A stretch of 64,000 nt of DNA from Azospirillum brasilense. GTDB taxonomy: Bacteria > Pseudomonadota > Alphaproteobacteria > Azospirillales > Azospirillaceae. Positions 54,097 through 63,285 of the stretch are shown here, in pieces. The notes beneath the pieces were generated by a model, which was given only the letters and a program-made list of their open reading frames with translations, ran no database searches and was not told the DNA's origin. The position numbers and the translations under genes were made by a program. The stretch covers positions 682,001-746,000 of the forward strand of contig NZ_VITH01000001.1 of the NCBI RefSeq assembly GCF_007827815.1, given 5' to 3'. Within the stretch, counting starts at the first letter, position 1. The number at the start of each line of letters is the position of its first letter.

Positions 54097-55119
54097 ATGC
54101 CACAGATGCGCGTTCGGAAGATCTTGGGCTTCGCCGTTCTCGCCCTGGCCCTGCTGGCCGGCGCCTATTCGGTGTGGTGGTGGCAGGCCGCGGCGGCGGT
54201 GGAGCGCGGCGTGCTCGCCTGGATGGACGAGCAGCGGGCGGCCGGCGCGGTGGTAAACCATGGTGGGCTGAGCGTCGGCGGCTATCCCTTCTCCATCCGC
54301 GCCGCGCTGGAGGCGCCGCACCTCGCCACCCGCGATGTGGAATGGCGGGGCGCCCGGCTGGTGGCGGAGGCGCCGCCCTGGAACCACACGCGCATCGCCC
54401 TGTCGCTGCCCGGCGAGCAGCGGGTGACGGTGGTGCAGGCGAACCAGCCGCCCTTCACGCTGGTCGCCCGCGACGGCGGCCGGGGGCATGTCGGCCTCAC
54501 CCTGACCGGCCAGCCGGTGGAGGCGCAATTGGCCTTCACCAACCTCGTGGCGCAGCCCGAGGCCATGCCCGTTCCCATCGCCACTCTGGACCTGACCGCC
54601 ACCCAGCCGTCCGAGCCGCCGGCCAGCCACACCGACACCGGCTTGTCTGTCACGCTGGACGCGCGCGGCGCCACCCTGCCCGACGGCGCGCCGGACGCGC
54701 TGGGCCGCGAGGTGCAGCGGGTCCTGCTGACCGCGCGCATCCTCGGCCAACCGCCGAAACCGGAGCCGGTCAGCCTGTCGGCCTGGAGCCGCGACGGCGG
54801 CACGCTCCAACTCGACGGGCTGAATGTGGATTGGGGACCGCTGAAGCTGGCGATGAACGGCACGCTGGCGCTCGACGCCGCCTTGCAGCCGCAGGCCGCG
54901 CTGACCGCGGAGGTGCGCGGGTATCAGGCGGTGCTGGACGCGCTCCAGGGCATGTTCCGGCCCAAGGAGCTGGCGATGGCCCGCACCATGCTGGGCTTGC
55001 TGGCCCGCCCCACCGGGCCGAACGGCGAGCCGGTGCTGACCGCTCCGGTCACCGTGCAGAACCGCGGGCTGTTCCTGGGGCCGCTGAAGGTCGCGGCGCT
55101 GCCGGCGGTGGTCTGGTAG
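54097..55119 (+). CDS. DUF2125 domain protein
   Basis: A 340-residue protein with an N-terminal signal/anchor (ILGFAVLALALLAGAYSVWWW) and a large periplasmic beta-rich region. VNHGGLSVGGYPFSIRAALEAP matches the DUF2125 pattern of alphaproteobacteria. The function is unknown. The start may be 54097 or the second methionine at 54106. It is followed by a run of GC-rich hairpins. Confidence 0.85.
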   Translation: MPQMRVRKILGFAVLALALLAGAYSVWWWQAAAAVERGVLAWMDEQRAAGAVVNHGGLSVGGYPFSIRAALEAPHLATRDVEWRGARLVAEAPPWNHTRIALSLPGEQRVTVVQANQPPFTLVARDGGRGHVGLTLTGQPVEAQLAFTNLVAQPEAMPVPIATLDLTATQPSEPPASHTDTGLSVTLDARGATLPDGAPDALGREVQRVLLTARILGQPPKPEPVSLSAWSRDGGTLQLDGLNVDWGPLKLAMNGTLALDAALQPQAALTAEVRGYQAVLDALQGMFRPKELAMARTMLGLLARPTGPNGEPVLTAPVTVQNRGLFLGPLKVAALPAVVW

Positions 55120-55143
55120 AGGCAACGTCTTGCCCCCACCCTT

Positions 55144-55238
55144 CCCACGCTGCGCGTGGGCCCCTTCCCTCCCCCGCTTCGCAGGAGAGGGACCAAATCC
55201 CCTCCCCTGCGTCAGCGGGGGGAGGGTTAGGGAGGGGG
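55144..55238. repeat. GC-rich palindromes, REP-like
   Basis: CCCACGC-TGC-GCGTGGG at 55144-55160 is followed by a C-rich/G-rich repeat at 55199-55238 (CCCCTCCCC ... GCGGGGGGAGG ... GGGAGGGGG). The latter nearly matches 62959-62996. It lies between two convergent genes and may act as a terminator or a REP-like element. Confidence 0.6.
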
Positions 55239-55261
55239 CAAAGCGTCGGTAAACAACAACC

Positions 55262-56521
55262 TCACGCCGCCTGCAGCATCCCCTGCATATCCTCGTAGGA
55301 CGGCAGATGGTCCAGCTTGCCGACCGCCGACACCGCCATCGGGCCGGCGAAGACGCGGTTGGCCGCCGCCGCCACAGCCTCCGGCGTCACGGCGTCGATC
55401 CGCTCGAAGATCTGCTCGATGGTCCGCACCTCGCCGGTGCGCAGCAGGGTGCGGGCGAAGCGGTCGGCGCGGCGCATGGTCGATTCCAGCGACTTGCCGA
55501 CCGAGAAGCGCATCTGCTCCTTCGACCGTTCCAGCTCCACCGCGGTCACGCCGTCGCGGGCCTTGCGCAGCTCCTCGAAGAAGACCGGCACCAGTTCCGC
55601 CACCTCCTCCGGCCCGGTGCCGGCGTAGAAGCTGAGCGCGCCGCCGTCCGAGTATTGGATGGGCGCCGCGTAGACCGAATAGACCAGCCCGCGCTTCTCG
55701 CGGATCTCTTGGAACAGGCGCGAGGTCATGCCGCCGCCCAGGATGTTGGCGAGGTGGCGAAGCGCGTAGCTCGCCGAATCCTCGGTGCCGACGCCAGGGA
55801 AGGCCGCCATGAAATGCACCTGCTCGGCGTCGCGCTTCAGCAGCGCCGCCCCGCCCTTGTTGACGACCGTCTCCTGGAAGGGGTCGTCCTTGGCGGTCAG
55901 ATGGCCGAACAGCGCCTCCGCCCGGCGCACCACGGTGCCGTGATCGACGTTGCCGGACACCACATAGACCATGCGGCGCGGGTCGTAATGGGACACGTAA
56001 TCGAACAGATGCTCCCGCCCGAAGCCCGCGACGTTCTCCTTCGGGCCGAGGATCGGGCGACCGAGCGCTTGCCCGTCGAAGGCGGTGCGGCGCAACGCCT
56101 CGTAGACCACGTCCTCCGGCTCGTCGGCGTAGCGGCCGATCTCCTGGATGACCACGCCGCGTTCCTTCTCGACCTCCTCCTCCGGAAAGACGGAGTTGAG
56201 GACGATGTCGCCGATGATCTCGCAGGAAACGTCGACGTGCTTGGCCGCCATCTGCGTGTAATAGGCGGTGACGTCGTAGTCCGTGTAGGCGTTGAACTCA
56301 CCGCCGCGGTTCTCGATCTCCAGCGCGATGCCCAGCGCGTCGCGGCTTTTCGTTCCCTTGAAGATCATGTGCTCCAGGAAATGGGCGATGCCGTTCACCG
56401 CCGGCCGTTCGTTGCGCGCCCCGACGCCGACCCAGACGCCGCTGGTCACCGTGCCGAGATGCGGCAGGTGGTCCGTCAGCACGCGGAATCCGTTGGCGAG
56501 GGTGGTCAGTTGGATCGTCAC
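55262..56521 (-). CDS. M16-family zinc peptidase (pitrilysin/processing-peptidase type)
   Basis: A 419-residue peptidase. The inverted zinc motif HFLEH is at residues 47-51 and the third ligand glutamate follows in VEKERGVVIQEI. GVGARNERPAVNG and EFNAYTDYDVTAYY precede the active site. It resembles PepR/MppB-type single-domain proteins and acts as a homodimer or with an inactive partner. The start is GTG at 56521, with AGGAG eight bases before; an extension to 56596 is unlikely. There is no signal peptide. Confidence 0.9.
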   Translation of the reverse strand: MTIQLTTLANGFRVLTDHLPHLGTVTSGVWVGVGARNERPAVNGIAHFLEHMIFKGTKSRDALGIALEIENRGGEFNAYTDYDVTAYYTQMAAKHVDVSCEIIGDIVLNSVFPEEEVEKERGVVIQEIGRYADEPEDVVYEALRRTAFDGQALGRPILGPKENVAGFGREHLFDYVSHYDPRRMVYVVSGNVDHGTVVRRAEALFGHLTAKDDPFQETVVNKGGAALLKRDAEQVHFMAAFPGVGTEDSASYALRHLANILGGGMTSRLFQEIREKRGLVYSVYAAPIQYSDGGALSFYAGTGPEEVAELVPVFFEELRKARDGVTAVELERSKEQMRFSVGKSLESTMRRADRFARTLLRTGEVRTIEQIFERIDAVTPEAVAAAANRVFAGPMAVSAVGKLDHLPSYEDMQGMLQAA

Positions 56522-56645
56522 ACAGGGTCTCCTGGTTGGGCACGGGATCGCCCGGAACATCGGGGGCGTTGCATTGACGTGGGGCGCCGTCCGCACAGGA
56601 ACAACGCTCCGCGTTCTGGGGTCAAGGTCGGGGTGAGACGCGCCG

Positions 56646-56813
56646 TCAACCGCGCGGCGGCGCCAAGGCGGCGCTGAGAGCGCGGCGGTTGCGGTGCGCG
56701 CGCATCAGCAGCGGCGCCGGAACGTTGCCCGGCACCTGCAGGCGACCGCCCGGCAGCAGCCGGACGCCGTGCCGTTCCAGTTCGTTCAACAGCTCCGCCA
56801 TAGACCGACGCAT
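56646..56813 (-). CDS. Small TubC-like docking-domain protein
   Basis: A 55-residue protein (MRRSMAELLNELERHGVRLL...). The pattern LLNELERHGVRL, GGRLQVP and RAHRNRRALSAAL resembles the N-terminal TubC docking domain, a small helix-strand-strand-helix unit that links peptide/polyketide synthases but also occurs alone. GGAGGA is five bases before the ATG at 56813, a strong site; the frame is open to 56867. No synthase genes are near. Its role is unknown. Confidence 0.6.
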   Translation of the reverse strand: MRRSMAELLNELERHGVRLLPGGRLQVPGNVPAPLLMRAHRNRRALSAALAPPRG

Positions 56814-56879
56814 GGCTTCCTCCAGCGAGCAGAGTTTCACTGCTCGCATCATGGCGGAGAAATTCAATAGGATCGATAT

Positions 56880-56910
56880 GGCTCATCCTATCTCACCGAT
56901 AGGATGAGCC
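56880..56910. promoter_or_regulatory. 13-base perfect inverted repeat
   Basis: GGCTCATCCTATC-TCACC-GATAGGATGAGCC has 13-base arms and a 5-base loop. It lies between the end of the PspA-like gene (56926) and the TubC-like gene. No T-tract follows on either strand, so it may be an mRNA stabilising hairpin or an operator. Confidence 0.65.
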
Positions 56911-56925
56911 TATTCATTCCGCCGT

Positions 56926-57696
56926 TCAATGCCGGCTTTTCAGGGATGCCAGACGGTCCGACAGGGTGCTGGGCGCCGGCTTCGCCCCCGTGGCGGCATC
57001 GAGCGCGGCCTTGATGTTGGGATCGTCCTCTTCCGGCTTGGACGGCTTCAGCAGGCGGGCCTTGGCGCTGGACGCCTCCGCCTGGGCAAGATCGCGGGCC
57101 GCCGCGTCCTGCATCGCCTTCAGCGCCGTGCCGAGGCTGGAGGTGGCGCCGCTCAGCCCCGCCGCCTGCCGGGCCGCCTCCGCCCGCTGCTCGGCCATGT
57201 CGCGCTGCTGGGCGGCGCGACCCATGTCCCGTTCGGCCCGCTGCAACGCGCTGCGGGCGGCCTTCAGCTTGCCGCCGGCCTCGGCGTAGGTCGTCTCCAG
57301 CATGGTCAGAAACTCGCGCGCGTCGACGGCGTCCTGCTCCTCCCGGTCGATGTCCGGAGCCATCTGCTCCAGCATCCCCACCAGCGTCTCCAGGCTCTTT
57401 TCGAGCTGCGCCTTGCGGCCGGCGTCGGCTTCCGACTCCATCTGGCGCTGCAGATGCTCGGCGGCGGCCATGCGCTGGCGCGACAGCTGGAGGATGGCGT
57501 CGGCCTCCTTCTGCTCCTTCTCATAGGCCGCACGGGCTTGGGCGACCTGAAGGCCGAGGCTGTCCAGATGCTCTTCCATCGTGCGCAGTTCGGCCTCCGT
57601 CGCGGCCTTCGGGTCCCAGCGGACCAGGGCCTCCACCGCCGACTGGACGGCCTGATCGGTCTTCACCCCGACGAGGTTGCGGATGAACGAGATCAT
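56926..57696 (-). CDS. PspA/IM30-family coiled-coil protein (YjfJ-like)
   Basis: A 256-residue cytoplasmic protein that is almost entirely coiled coil (residues 25-195), with the N-terminal MISFIRNLVGVKTDQAVQS membrane-contact helix. It belongs to the phage-shock/ESCRT-III-like PspA family; context with DUF350 and DUF2491 makes it the YjfJ type instead of the canonical PspA. Such proteins bind and bend membranes. It is the last gene of a three-gene operon and is followed by a 13-base palindrome. Confidence 0.85.
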   Translation of the reverse strand: MISFIRNLVGVKTDQAVQSAVEALVRWDPKAATEAELRTMEEHLDSLGLQVAQARAAYEKEQKEADAILQLSRQRMAAAEHLQRQMESEADAGRKAQLEKSLETLVGMLEQMAPDIDREEQDAVDAREFLTMLETTYAEAGGKLKAARSALQRAERDMGRAAQQRDMAEQRAEAARQAAGLSGATSSLGTALKAMQDAAARDLAQAEASSAKARLLKPSKPEEDDPNIKAALDAATGAKPAPSTLSDRLASLKSRH

Positions 57697-57741
57697 GGTT
57701 GCGGTTCCTCTCAGTTTGGGCGGGCCTGTTCGAGCGGGTCT

Positions 57742-58179
57742 TCAGCCCGCCATGGCTCCGGCGTTCAGCAGCGCGACGGCGATCTGGAGGCCGGCCAGCG
57801 CCGTGCCAGCCGCGACGTTGCCGGATTCGATCATCGTGCGCAGGTCGCGGAACAGCCAGATGGCGATCAGGAAGGTAATCAATTGCAGCACCAGCGCAAC
57901 GGCTCCCCAGATCAGGATGTCCGCCAGGACGAGGCTGGTCGCCAGCGTCGCCGCCAACGGGATCGCCAGGGCCACCATCGTGCCGCCCAGCACCACGCCG
58001 GCGGCCTGGTTGCCGTTCGCCAGCAGCTCGCGCTCGTGCAGCGGCGTGACCGCGACGTAGACGGCCACCCCGATCAGGAACAGAGCCAGGGTCGCTCCGA
58101 AATGCAGAAGCAGCAGCGGCAGGCCGGATTCGAGACCCTGCAGGATTTGCGCGACGCTGGTGTCCATGGTGTCTTCCAT
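57742..58179 (-). CDS. DUF350 membrane protein (YjfL-like)
   Basis: A 145-residue protein with four transmembrane segments (LLHFGATLALFLIGVAVYV, AAGVVLGGTMVALAIPLAATLA, LIWGAVALVLQLITFLIAIWLF, TALAGLQIAVALLNAGA). The DUF350 repeat appears twice (NQAAGVVLGG; NVAAGTALAG). The function is unknown. It lies 27 bases after the DUF2491 gene and 45 before the PspA-like gene. The start may be 58179 or 58167. Confidence 0.9.
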   Translation of the reverse strand: MEDTMDTSVAQILQGLESGLPLLLLHFGATLALFLIGVAVYVAVTPLHERELLANGNQAAGVVLGGTMVALAIPLAATLATSLVLADILIWGAVALVLQLITFLIAIWLFRDLRTMIESGNVAAGTALAGLQIAVALLNAGAMAG

Positions 58180-58206
58180 ACGGGCTGGCGGGATCGGGCG
58201 GGAAAA

Positions 58207-59916
58207 TCAGGCGAGAGAAAGGGAGGCGGGGTTGACGTCGATGCCGGCGCGGACCTCCACCCATGCCTCGCCACCGTCCTCCACCGCCGCGACCAGCACA
58301 TATTCTGTGCGGGGCGCGGGGTCGGCGGCGCCGGTGGGAGCCGCGTAGAGCATGGCGGTTACGCGGCGGGTGCGGCTGCCGCGGTGGTCGGTCAGAGTCT
58401 CGTCGAATGTGACGGGGGCGATGCGGGACGCGCCGGGCGACCATTGCCGCCCGTACAGCTTGCCGTCCTTGGTCTGGAACTGCGGATAGCCGATCATCCC
58501 GTCGCCAGGGTCCAGCCAGAAGCCCCACTCGTCGTTGTCGGTGGGGTGCACCTCGTCCAGCACGGAGAACCAGCGGCATTCGTCCGGCGCGCCCCCCGCT
58601 CCCAGATGAAGCTGGTAGAAGCCGTTCCCGTCCGGAAGATAGAGACGGTGCAGCGTCACGCCGCCGCCCGTCAGCGTGCCGACGGCCGCCACGCTGACCA
58701 TCGAGCCAGCGCCCTCCGGGGCGGTGGCCTTGATCGCGCCGCCGCCCAGCAGGAAGGGCGTGGGATCGGGCGTCAGCGTCATGCCGACGCGGAACAGCGA
58801 GGGTTCGTAGGACGCGCCGGTGGCCTTGGCCTTCACGATGCCGGCGGCGGTGCTGGCGGCGGCGCCCCAGGGTGAACGGGTCATGGCGGAACCTCCGGAT
58901 CGGGAGCCCGACGAGCGGCGGCGCAGGAGGGTCACCGCCGCCACCATCCCCCCGACGAGGACAATCAGAAGAATCAGGGTGCCCAAACCGCCCCCGCCGC
59001 CGGAGGACTCCTCCGGGGCGGACGGCGTCTCCGGCGCGGCCTGCGCGACGTCCCGCGGGATGTCGGGCGGCAGATAGTTGGGGTCGCGCGGCCGGTCCTC
59101 CTGCGCGCGCAGGCGGGTGTCGAGATCGTCCAGGCGCTGGCGCAGGTCGGGGTCGCCCTGCGCGCGCCGTTCCGCCTCCGCGCGCCACTCCGCGTAGCCG
59201 GGGTCGCCCTGGTGGTTGTGGAACCAGTCGGCGTAGCCGGGGCGCGACAGGTTGTCGAGCAGGAACCACAGGAACAGCCCGTTCCACAGCCCGAAGCTGG
59301 AACGGCCGCCGGAGGCCCAGCCCGGCGCGCGCCAGCCGCCGTACCAGCCGCCCGGACCATAGCCGCCGGTGCGCCGCTGCCCCCAGCCCGCACCGGAACC
59401 CGACCCCCAGCCGCCGCCCTGCCATCCCCCTCCGCCCCAGCCGGACCCGGACCCGGAACGGGGCGGCGGCGCGGCGACCGGCGGGGTGCGTTCCCGCTGT
59501 TGCTGTTGCTGCTGTTGCGCCCGGTAGCGGTCCAGCGCCTCGCCGCTCGACCGCCGCGACACGCCCAGATCGCCGCCGCCGGACGGCGACCCGCCGGGCA
59601 AGCCATAGGACGGCCCGCTCTGGGGACGGCTGTAGCCGCCGCTGCCGGTGGACGGCGTGCGCGAGGGAGCGGAGCGGGTGGAGAAGGACGGGGTGCGCAC
59701 GGCCGGGCGGCTGTATCCCCCGCTGGAGCTTCGGCCCCCACCGGCCCGCGCCTCGACCGCCTGCGGCCAGAGCAGCGCGGCGGTGGCCGCGGCCAGCCCG
59801 GCGGGCACCGCCGCGGACGTGGCGGCGGGCAGCGGTTGCAGCGGCGCCAGCGCCAGAAGAACGCTGAGGAGCCGGGCGATGATCCGGTGTCGAAAGGGCA
59901 TGGAGCCTGGGGGCAT
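58207..59916 (-). CDS. Glycine-rich membrane protein fused to DUF2491 (YjfK-like)
   Basis: A 569-residue protein. An N-terminal hydrophobic segment (RIIARLLSVLLALAPLQPLPAATS) is followed by a long low-complexity Gly/Ser/Arg-rich region containing seven glutamines in a row (about residues 130-145) and many GGWG/GGY repeats. One transmembrane helix lies near residues 310-330 (LGTLILLIVLVGGMVAAV). The C-terminal DUF2491 domain (about 350-569, from GASYEPSLFRVGMTL, with QTKDGKLYGRQWSP) is the YjfK type. YjfK itself lacks the N-terminal part, so this is a fusion or lineage-specific extension. First gene of the operon. Confidence 0.85.
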   Translation of the reverse strand: MPPGSMPFRHRIIARLLSVLLALAPLQPLPAATSAAVPAGLAAATAALLWPQAVEARAGGGRSSSGGYSRPAVRTPSFSTRSAPSRTPSTGSGGYSRPQSGPSYGLPGGSPSGGGDLGVSRRSSGEALDRYRAQQQQQQQRERTPPVAAPPPRSGSGSGWGGGGWQGGGWGSGSGAGWGQRRTGGYGPGGWYGGWRAPGWASGGRSSFGLWNGLFLWFLLDNLSRPGYADWFHNHQGDPGYAEWRAEAERRAQGDPDLRQRLDDLDTRLRAQEDRPRDPNYLPPDIPRDVAQAAPETPSAPEESSGGGGGLGTLILLIVLVGGMVAAVTLLRRRSSGSRSGGSAMTRSPWGAAASTAAGIVKAKATGASYEPSLFRVGMTLTPDPTPFLLGGGAIKATAPEGAGSMVSVAAVGTLTGGGVTLHRLYLPDGNGFYQLHLGAGGAPDECRWFSVLDEVHPTDNDEWGFWLDPGDGMIGYPQFQTKDGKLYGRQWSPGASRIAPVTFDETLTDHRGSRTRRVTAMLYAAPTGAADPAPRTEYVLVAAVEDGGEAWVEVRAGIDVNPASLSLA

Positions 59917-60356
59917 GAGGCCTGCGCGGTGCCGTGGATGCCGGCCAGAACACCCTACATGCCCAATTGTTCACCATCAACCTCCGCGCCGGCCAACCTT
60001 CTCGCGGCGGGTCAGACATGGTGATGCGGCGGCCTGCGCAGAAACCCCGCCGCCGCGTTCATTGCAGAAACCATGAGGAATTCAGGAAATCGCCGCCCCT
60101 CCACAGGGTCGGCGGGAGCAAGTTGTAATACCACTTCTATGGCCGGCGCTTGAAAACGTGTCGCAGGCGGAGCGTTGACTTGACGACTCCCAAGGCCGCG
60201 ACGTAAGACATCTCCGTTCCGCGGAAGTTCCTTCCGGAATGGTAGGACCAGCGGCGTGGCAAGACGCCGCAAGGGCAAAAAGCCGGGTCCGCGAGCGCGC
60301 CCCTGGGTCGGGGAATCGGACGACTGTTGAGCAACCTTGGATGAGAGGACCGCACC
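59917..60356. other. Regulatory region upstream of acnB
   Basis: This 440-base divergent gap holds no supported gene. A possible acnB promoter is TTGACG at 60180-60185 with GTAAGA at 60203-60208 (17-base spacer). Two palindromes follow at 60217-60239. A leader hairpin GCGGCGT-GGCAAG-ACGCCGC lies at 60251-60270. GAGAGGA at 60342-60348 is the ribosome site for the GTG start. Confidence 0.45.
60217..60239. promoter_or_regulatory. Paired palindromes in acnB leader
   Basis: TTCCGCGGAA (60217-60226) and TTCCGGAA (60232-60239) are perfect palindromes with centres 14 bases apart, just downstream of the candidate promoter. Paired sites on about one and a half helix turns could bind a dimeric regulator. 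Confidence 0.4.
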
Positions 60357-62942
60357 GTGCTTGAAGCTTACCGCCAGCATGTCGCTGAGCGTGCCGCGCT
60401 CGGAATTCCCGCCCTGCCGCTTTCGGCCAAGCAGACCGAGGAGCTGGTCGACCTTCTCCTGAACCCGCCGCAGGGCGAGGAAGCCTTCCTGGTCGACCTC
60501 ATCACGCACCGCGTCCCGGCGGGCGTCGACGACGCCGCCAAGGTCAAGGCCGCCTTCCTGGCCTCGCTCGCCAAGGGCAACGAGACCTCGCCGCTGATCT
60601 CCAAGGTCAAGGCGACGGAGCTGCTGGGCACCATGCTCGGCGGCTTCAACATCAAGCCGCTGATCGACCTGCTGGGCGACGCCGAGTGCGGCGAGGCCGC
60701 CGCCGCCGGCCTGAAGACCACGCTGCTGATGTTCGACTACTTCCACGACGTCAAGGACCTGGCCGACAAGGGCAACGCCAACGCCAAGGCGGTGATCCAG
60801 TCCTGGGCCGACGCCGAGTGGTTCACCTCGCGCCCCGAAGTCCCGGCCAGCCTGACGCTGACCATCTTCAAGGTGTCGGGCGAGACCAACACCGACGACC
60901 TGTCCCCGGCCCCGGACGCCTGGTCGCGCCCGGACATCCCGCTGCACGCGCTCGCCATGCTGAAGAACCCGCGCCCCGGCATCGTGCCGGAGGAAGCCGG
61001 CGTTCGCGGCCCGATCAAGCAGCTTGAGGATCTGAAGGCCAAGGGCAACCTCGTCGCCTATGTCGGCGACGTGGTCGGCACCGGCTCCTCGCGCAAGTCG
61101 GCCACCAACTCGGTGCTGTGGTGGACGGGCGAGGACATCCCCTACGTCCCGAACAAGCGCTTCGGCGGCGTCTGCCTGGGCTCCAAGATCGCCCCGATCT
61201 TCTACAACACCATGGAAGACGCCGGCGCCCTGCCGATCGAGCTTGACGTCTCGCAGATGGAGACGGGCGACACGGTCGAGCTGCGCCCCTACGAGGGCAA
61301 GGCGCTGAAGAACGGCGCGGTGATCGCCGAGTTCACCGTCAAGTCCGACGTGATCTTCGACGAGGTGCGCGCCGGCGGCCGCATCCCGCTGATCATCGGC
61401 CGCGGCCTGACCGCCCGTGCCCGTGAGGCGCTGGGCCTCGCCCCGTCGACCCTGTTCCGCCTGCCGTCCTCCCCGGTCGACAGCGGCAGGGGCTTCACGC
61501 TCGCCCAAAAGATGGTCGGCCGCGCGGTCGGCTTGGCCGAGGGCCAGGGCGTGCGTCCGGGCACCTATTGCGAGCCGAAGATGACCACGGTCGGCTCGCA
61601 GGACACCACCGGCCCGATGACCCGCGACGAACTGAAGGATCTGGCCTGCCTCGGCTTCTCCGCCGATCTGGTCATGCAGTCCTTCTGCCACACCGCGGCC
61701 TATCCGAAGCTGGTGGACGTCAAGACCCACCGCGAGCTGCCGACCTTCATCTCGACCCGCGGCGGCGTCGCCCTGCGTCCGGGCGACGGCGTGATCCACT
61801 CCTGGCTGAACCGCCTGCTGATGCCCGACACCGTCGGCACCGGCGGCGACAGCCACACCCGCTTCCCCATCGGCATCAGCTTCCCCGCCGGCTCGGGCCT
61901 CGTCGCCTTTGCCGCGGCCACCGGCGTCATGCCGCTGGACATGCCGGAGTCGGTTCTGGTCCGCTTCAAGGGCGCGCTGCAGCCGGGCGTCACGCTGCGT
62001 GACCTCGTCAACGCGATCCCGCTCTACGCCATCCGCCAGGGCCTGCTGACGGTGGAGAAGAAGGGCAAGAAGAACATCTTCTCCGGCCGCATCCTGGAGA
62101 TCGAGGGTCTGCCCGAGCTGAAGGTGGAGCAGGCGTTCGAACTGTCCGACGCCTCGGCCGAACGCTCCGCCGCCGCCTGCACCGTCCGGCTCAACAAGGA
62201 GCCGATCATCGAGTACATGCGCTCCAACATCACCCTGATGAAGTGGATGATCGCCAACGAGTACGAGGACGCCCGTACGCTCGGCCGCCGCATCAAGGCG
62301 ATGGAGGACTGGATCGCCAACCCGTCGCTGCTGGAGCCGGACGCCGACGCCGAGTACGCCGCCGTGATCGAGATCGATCTGGCCGACATCAAGGAGCCGA
62401 TCGTCGCCTGCCCGAACGACCCGGACGACGTGAAGCTGCTGTCGGAGGTTGCCGGCGACAAGATCGACGAGGTCTTCATCGGCTCCTGCATGACCAACAT
62501 CGGCCACTTCCGCGCCGCCGGAAAGATCCTGGACGGGAAGACCGACATCCCGACCCGCCTGTGGATCGCCCCGCCGACCAAGATGGACGCCCAGATCCTG
62601 ACCGAGGAAGGCTATTACGGCGTTCTCGGCAAGTCGGGTGCCCGCATGGAGATGCCCGGCTGTTCGCTGTGCATGGGCAATCAGGCGCAGATCCGCAAGG
62701 GCTCGACGGCCATCTCGACCTCGACCCGCAACTTCCCGAACCGCCTGGGCATCGACACCCGCGTCTATCTCGGCTCCGCCGAGCTGTCCGCCGTCGCCGC
62801 CCTGCTGGGCAAGCTGCCGACCCCGGCCGAGTATCTGGAGCAGGTGAGCGTCGTCAACCAGAAGGCCGGCGACATCTACCGCTACATGAACTTCGACCAG
62901 ATCAAGGAGTTCCAGGACGTGGCCGACACGGTCGCCGCCTGA
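60357..62942 (+). CDS. acnB: Bifunctional aconitate hydratase 2 / 2-methylisocitrate dehydratase
   Basis: AcnB interconverts citrate and isocitrate in the TCA cycle and can dehydrate 2-methylcitrate intermediates. The 861-residue protein begins with the HEAT-like domain ([21 protein letters not shown]), followed by the swivel domain and the catalytic core. The 4Fe-4S ligands are C711 ([14 protein letters not shown]), C769 and C772 (PGCSLCMGN), at the spacing of E. coli AcnB. It starts at GTG 60357. It is a single gene with a long leader; codon use is strongly biased to preferred codons, as for a highly expressed gene. Confidence 0.96.
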   Translation: MLEAYRQHVAERAALGIPALPLSAKQTEELVDLLLNPPQGEEAFLVDLITHRVPAGVDDAAKVKAAFLASLAKGNETSPLISKVKATELLGTMLGGFNIKPLIDLLGDAECGEAAAAGLKTTLLMFDYFHDVKDLADKGNANAKAVIQSWADAEWFTSRPEVPASLTLTIFKVSGETNTDDLSPAPDAWSRPDIPLHALAMLKNPRPGIVPEEAGVRGPIKQLEDLKAKGNLVAYVGDVVGTGSSRKSATNSVLWWTGEDIPYVPNKRFGGVCLGSKIAPIFYNTMEDAGALPIELDVSQMETGDTVELRPYEGKALKNGAVIAEFTVKSDVIFDEVRAGGRIPLIIGRGLTARAREALGLAPSTLFRLPSSPVDSGRGFTLAQKMVGRAVGLAEGQGVRPGTYCEPKMTTVGSQDTTGPMTRDELKDLACLGFSADLVMQSFCHTAAYPKLVDVKTHRELPTFISTRGGVALRPGDGVIHSWLNRLLMPDTVGTGGDSHTRFPIGISFPAGSGLVAFAAATGVMPLDMPESVLVRFKGALQPGVTLRDLVNAIPLYAIRQGLLTVEKKGKKNIFSGRILEIEGLPELKVEQAFELSDASAERSAAACTVRLNKEPIIEYMRSNITLMKWMIANEYEDARTLGRRIKAMEDWIANPSLLEPDADAEYAAVIEIDLADIKEPIVACPNDPDDVKLLSEVAGDKIDEVFIGSCMTNIGHFRAAGKILDGKTDIPTRLWIAPPTKMDAQILTEEGYYGVLGKSGARMEMPGCSLCMGNQAQIRKGSTAISTSTRNFPNRLGIDTRVYLGSAELSAVAALLGKLPTPAEYLEQVSVVNQKAGDIYRYMNFDQIKEFQDVADTVAA

Positions 62943-62958
62943 TCCGCCTGCATCTCTT

Positions 62959-62996
62959 CCCCTCCCCTCGCGCAAGCGGGGGGAGGTCGGGAGGGG
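62959..62996. repeat. REP-like palindrome after acnB
   Basis: CCCCTCCCC, a GCGCAAGCGGGGGGAGG core, and GGGAGGGG form a GC-rich hairpin 16 bases after the acnB stop. Near-identical sequence is at 55199-55238. Confidence 0.6.
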
Positions 62997-63045
62997 ATAT
63001 CCACAAACGGTAGCCGGCCGGCGATCCCTGCGGTAGACTGTCTCC

Positions 63046-63285
63046 ATGAGAGCCACCATCGACCGCATTGAAGCCGGCCGCCTGCTTCCTCCGGACGACC
63101 TCAAGCGCCTCGGCCTGTCTCCGCGGCGTCTACTGCGTGTTGTCCTTGAGACCGTCGACGATGAGGACGACATCTCAATCACCGAGATGAACGCGAAGGG
63201 CGGCGCCTTCAACCATCTTGCCGACGAACCCGACCTCTACTCCGACACCGACCTCATCGAACGCAATGAAGATTTCGTTCGGTGA
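63046..63285 (+). CDS. Predicted antitoxin of MazF-type pair
   Basis: A 79-residue acidic protein (MRATIDRIEAGRLLPPDDL...) with many Asp/Glu in the C-terminal half (DDEDDISITEMNAKGG, DTDLIERNEDF). This resembles the disordered toxin-binding tail of antitoxins. No clear DNA-binding domain was recognised. It overlaps the next gene by 20 bases, the typical toxin-antitoxin arrangement. Confidence 0.65.
   Translation: MRATIDRIEAGRLLPPDDLKRLGLSPRRLLRVVLETVDDEDDISITEMNAKGGAFNHLADEPDLYSDTDLIERNEDFVR

Noticed and set aside
60012-63212. 1066-codon open frame on the minus strand over acnB
   Set aside because: It is the antisense shadow of acnB; its translation is low-complexity (rich in Gly, Ala, Arg, Val and His), typical of the complementary strand in high-GC genes.
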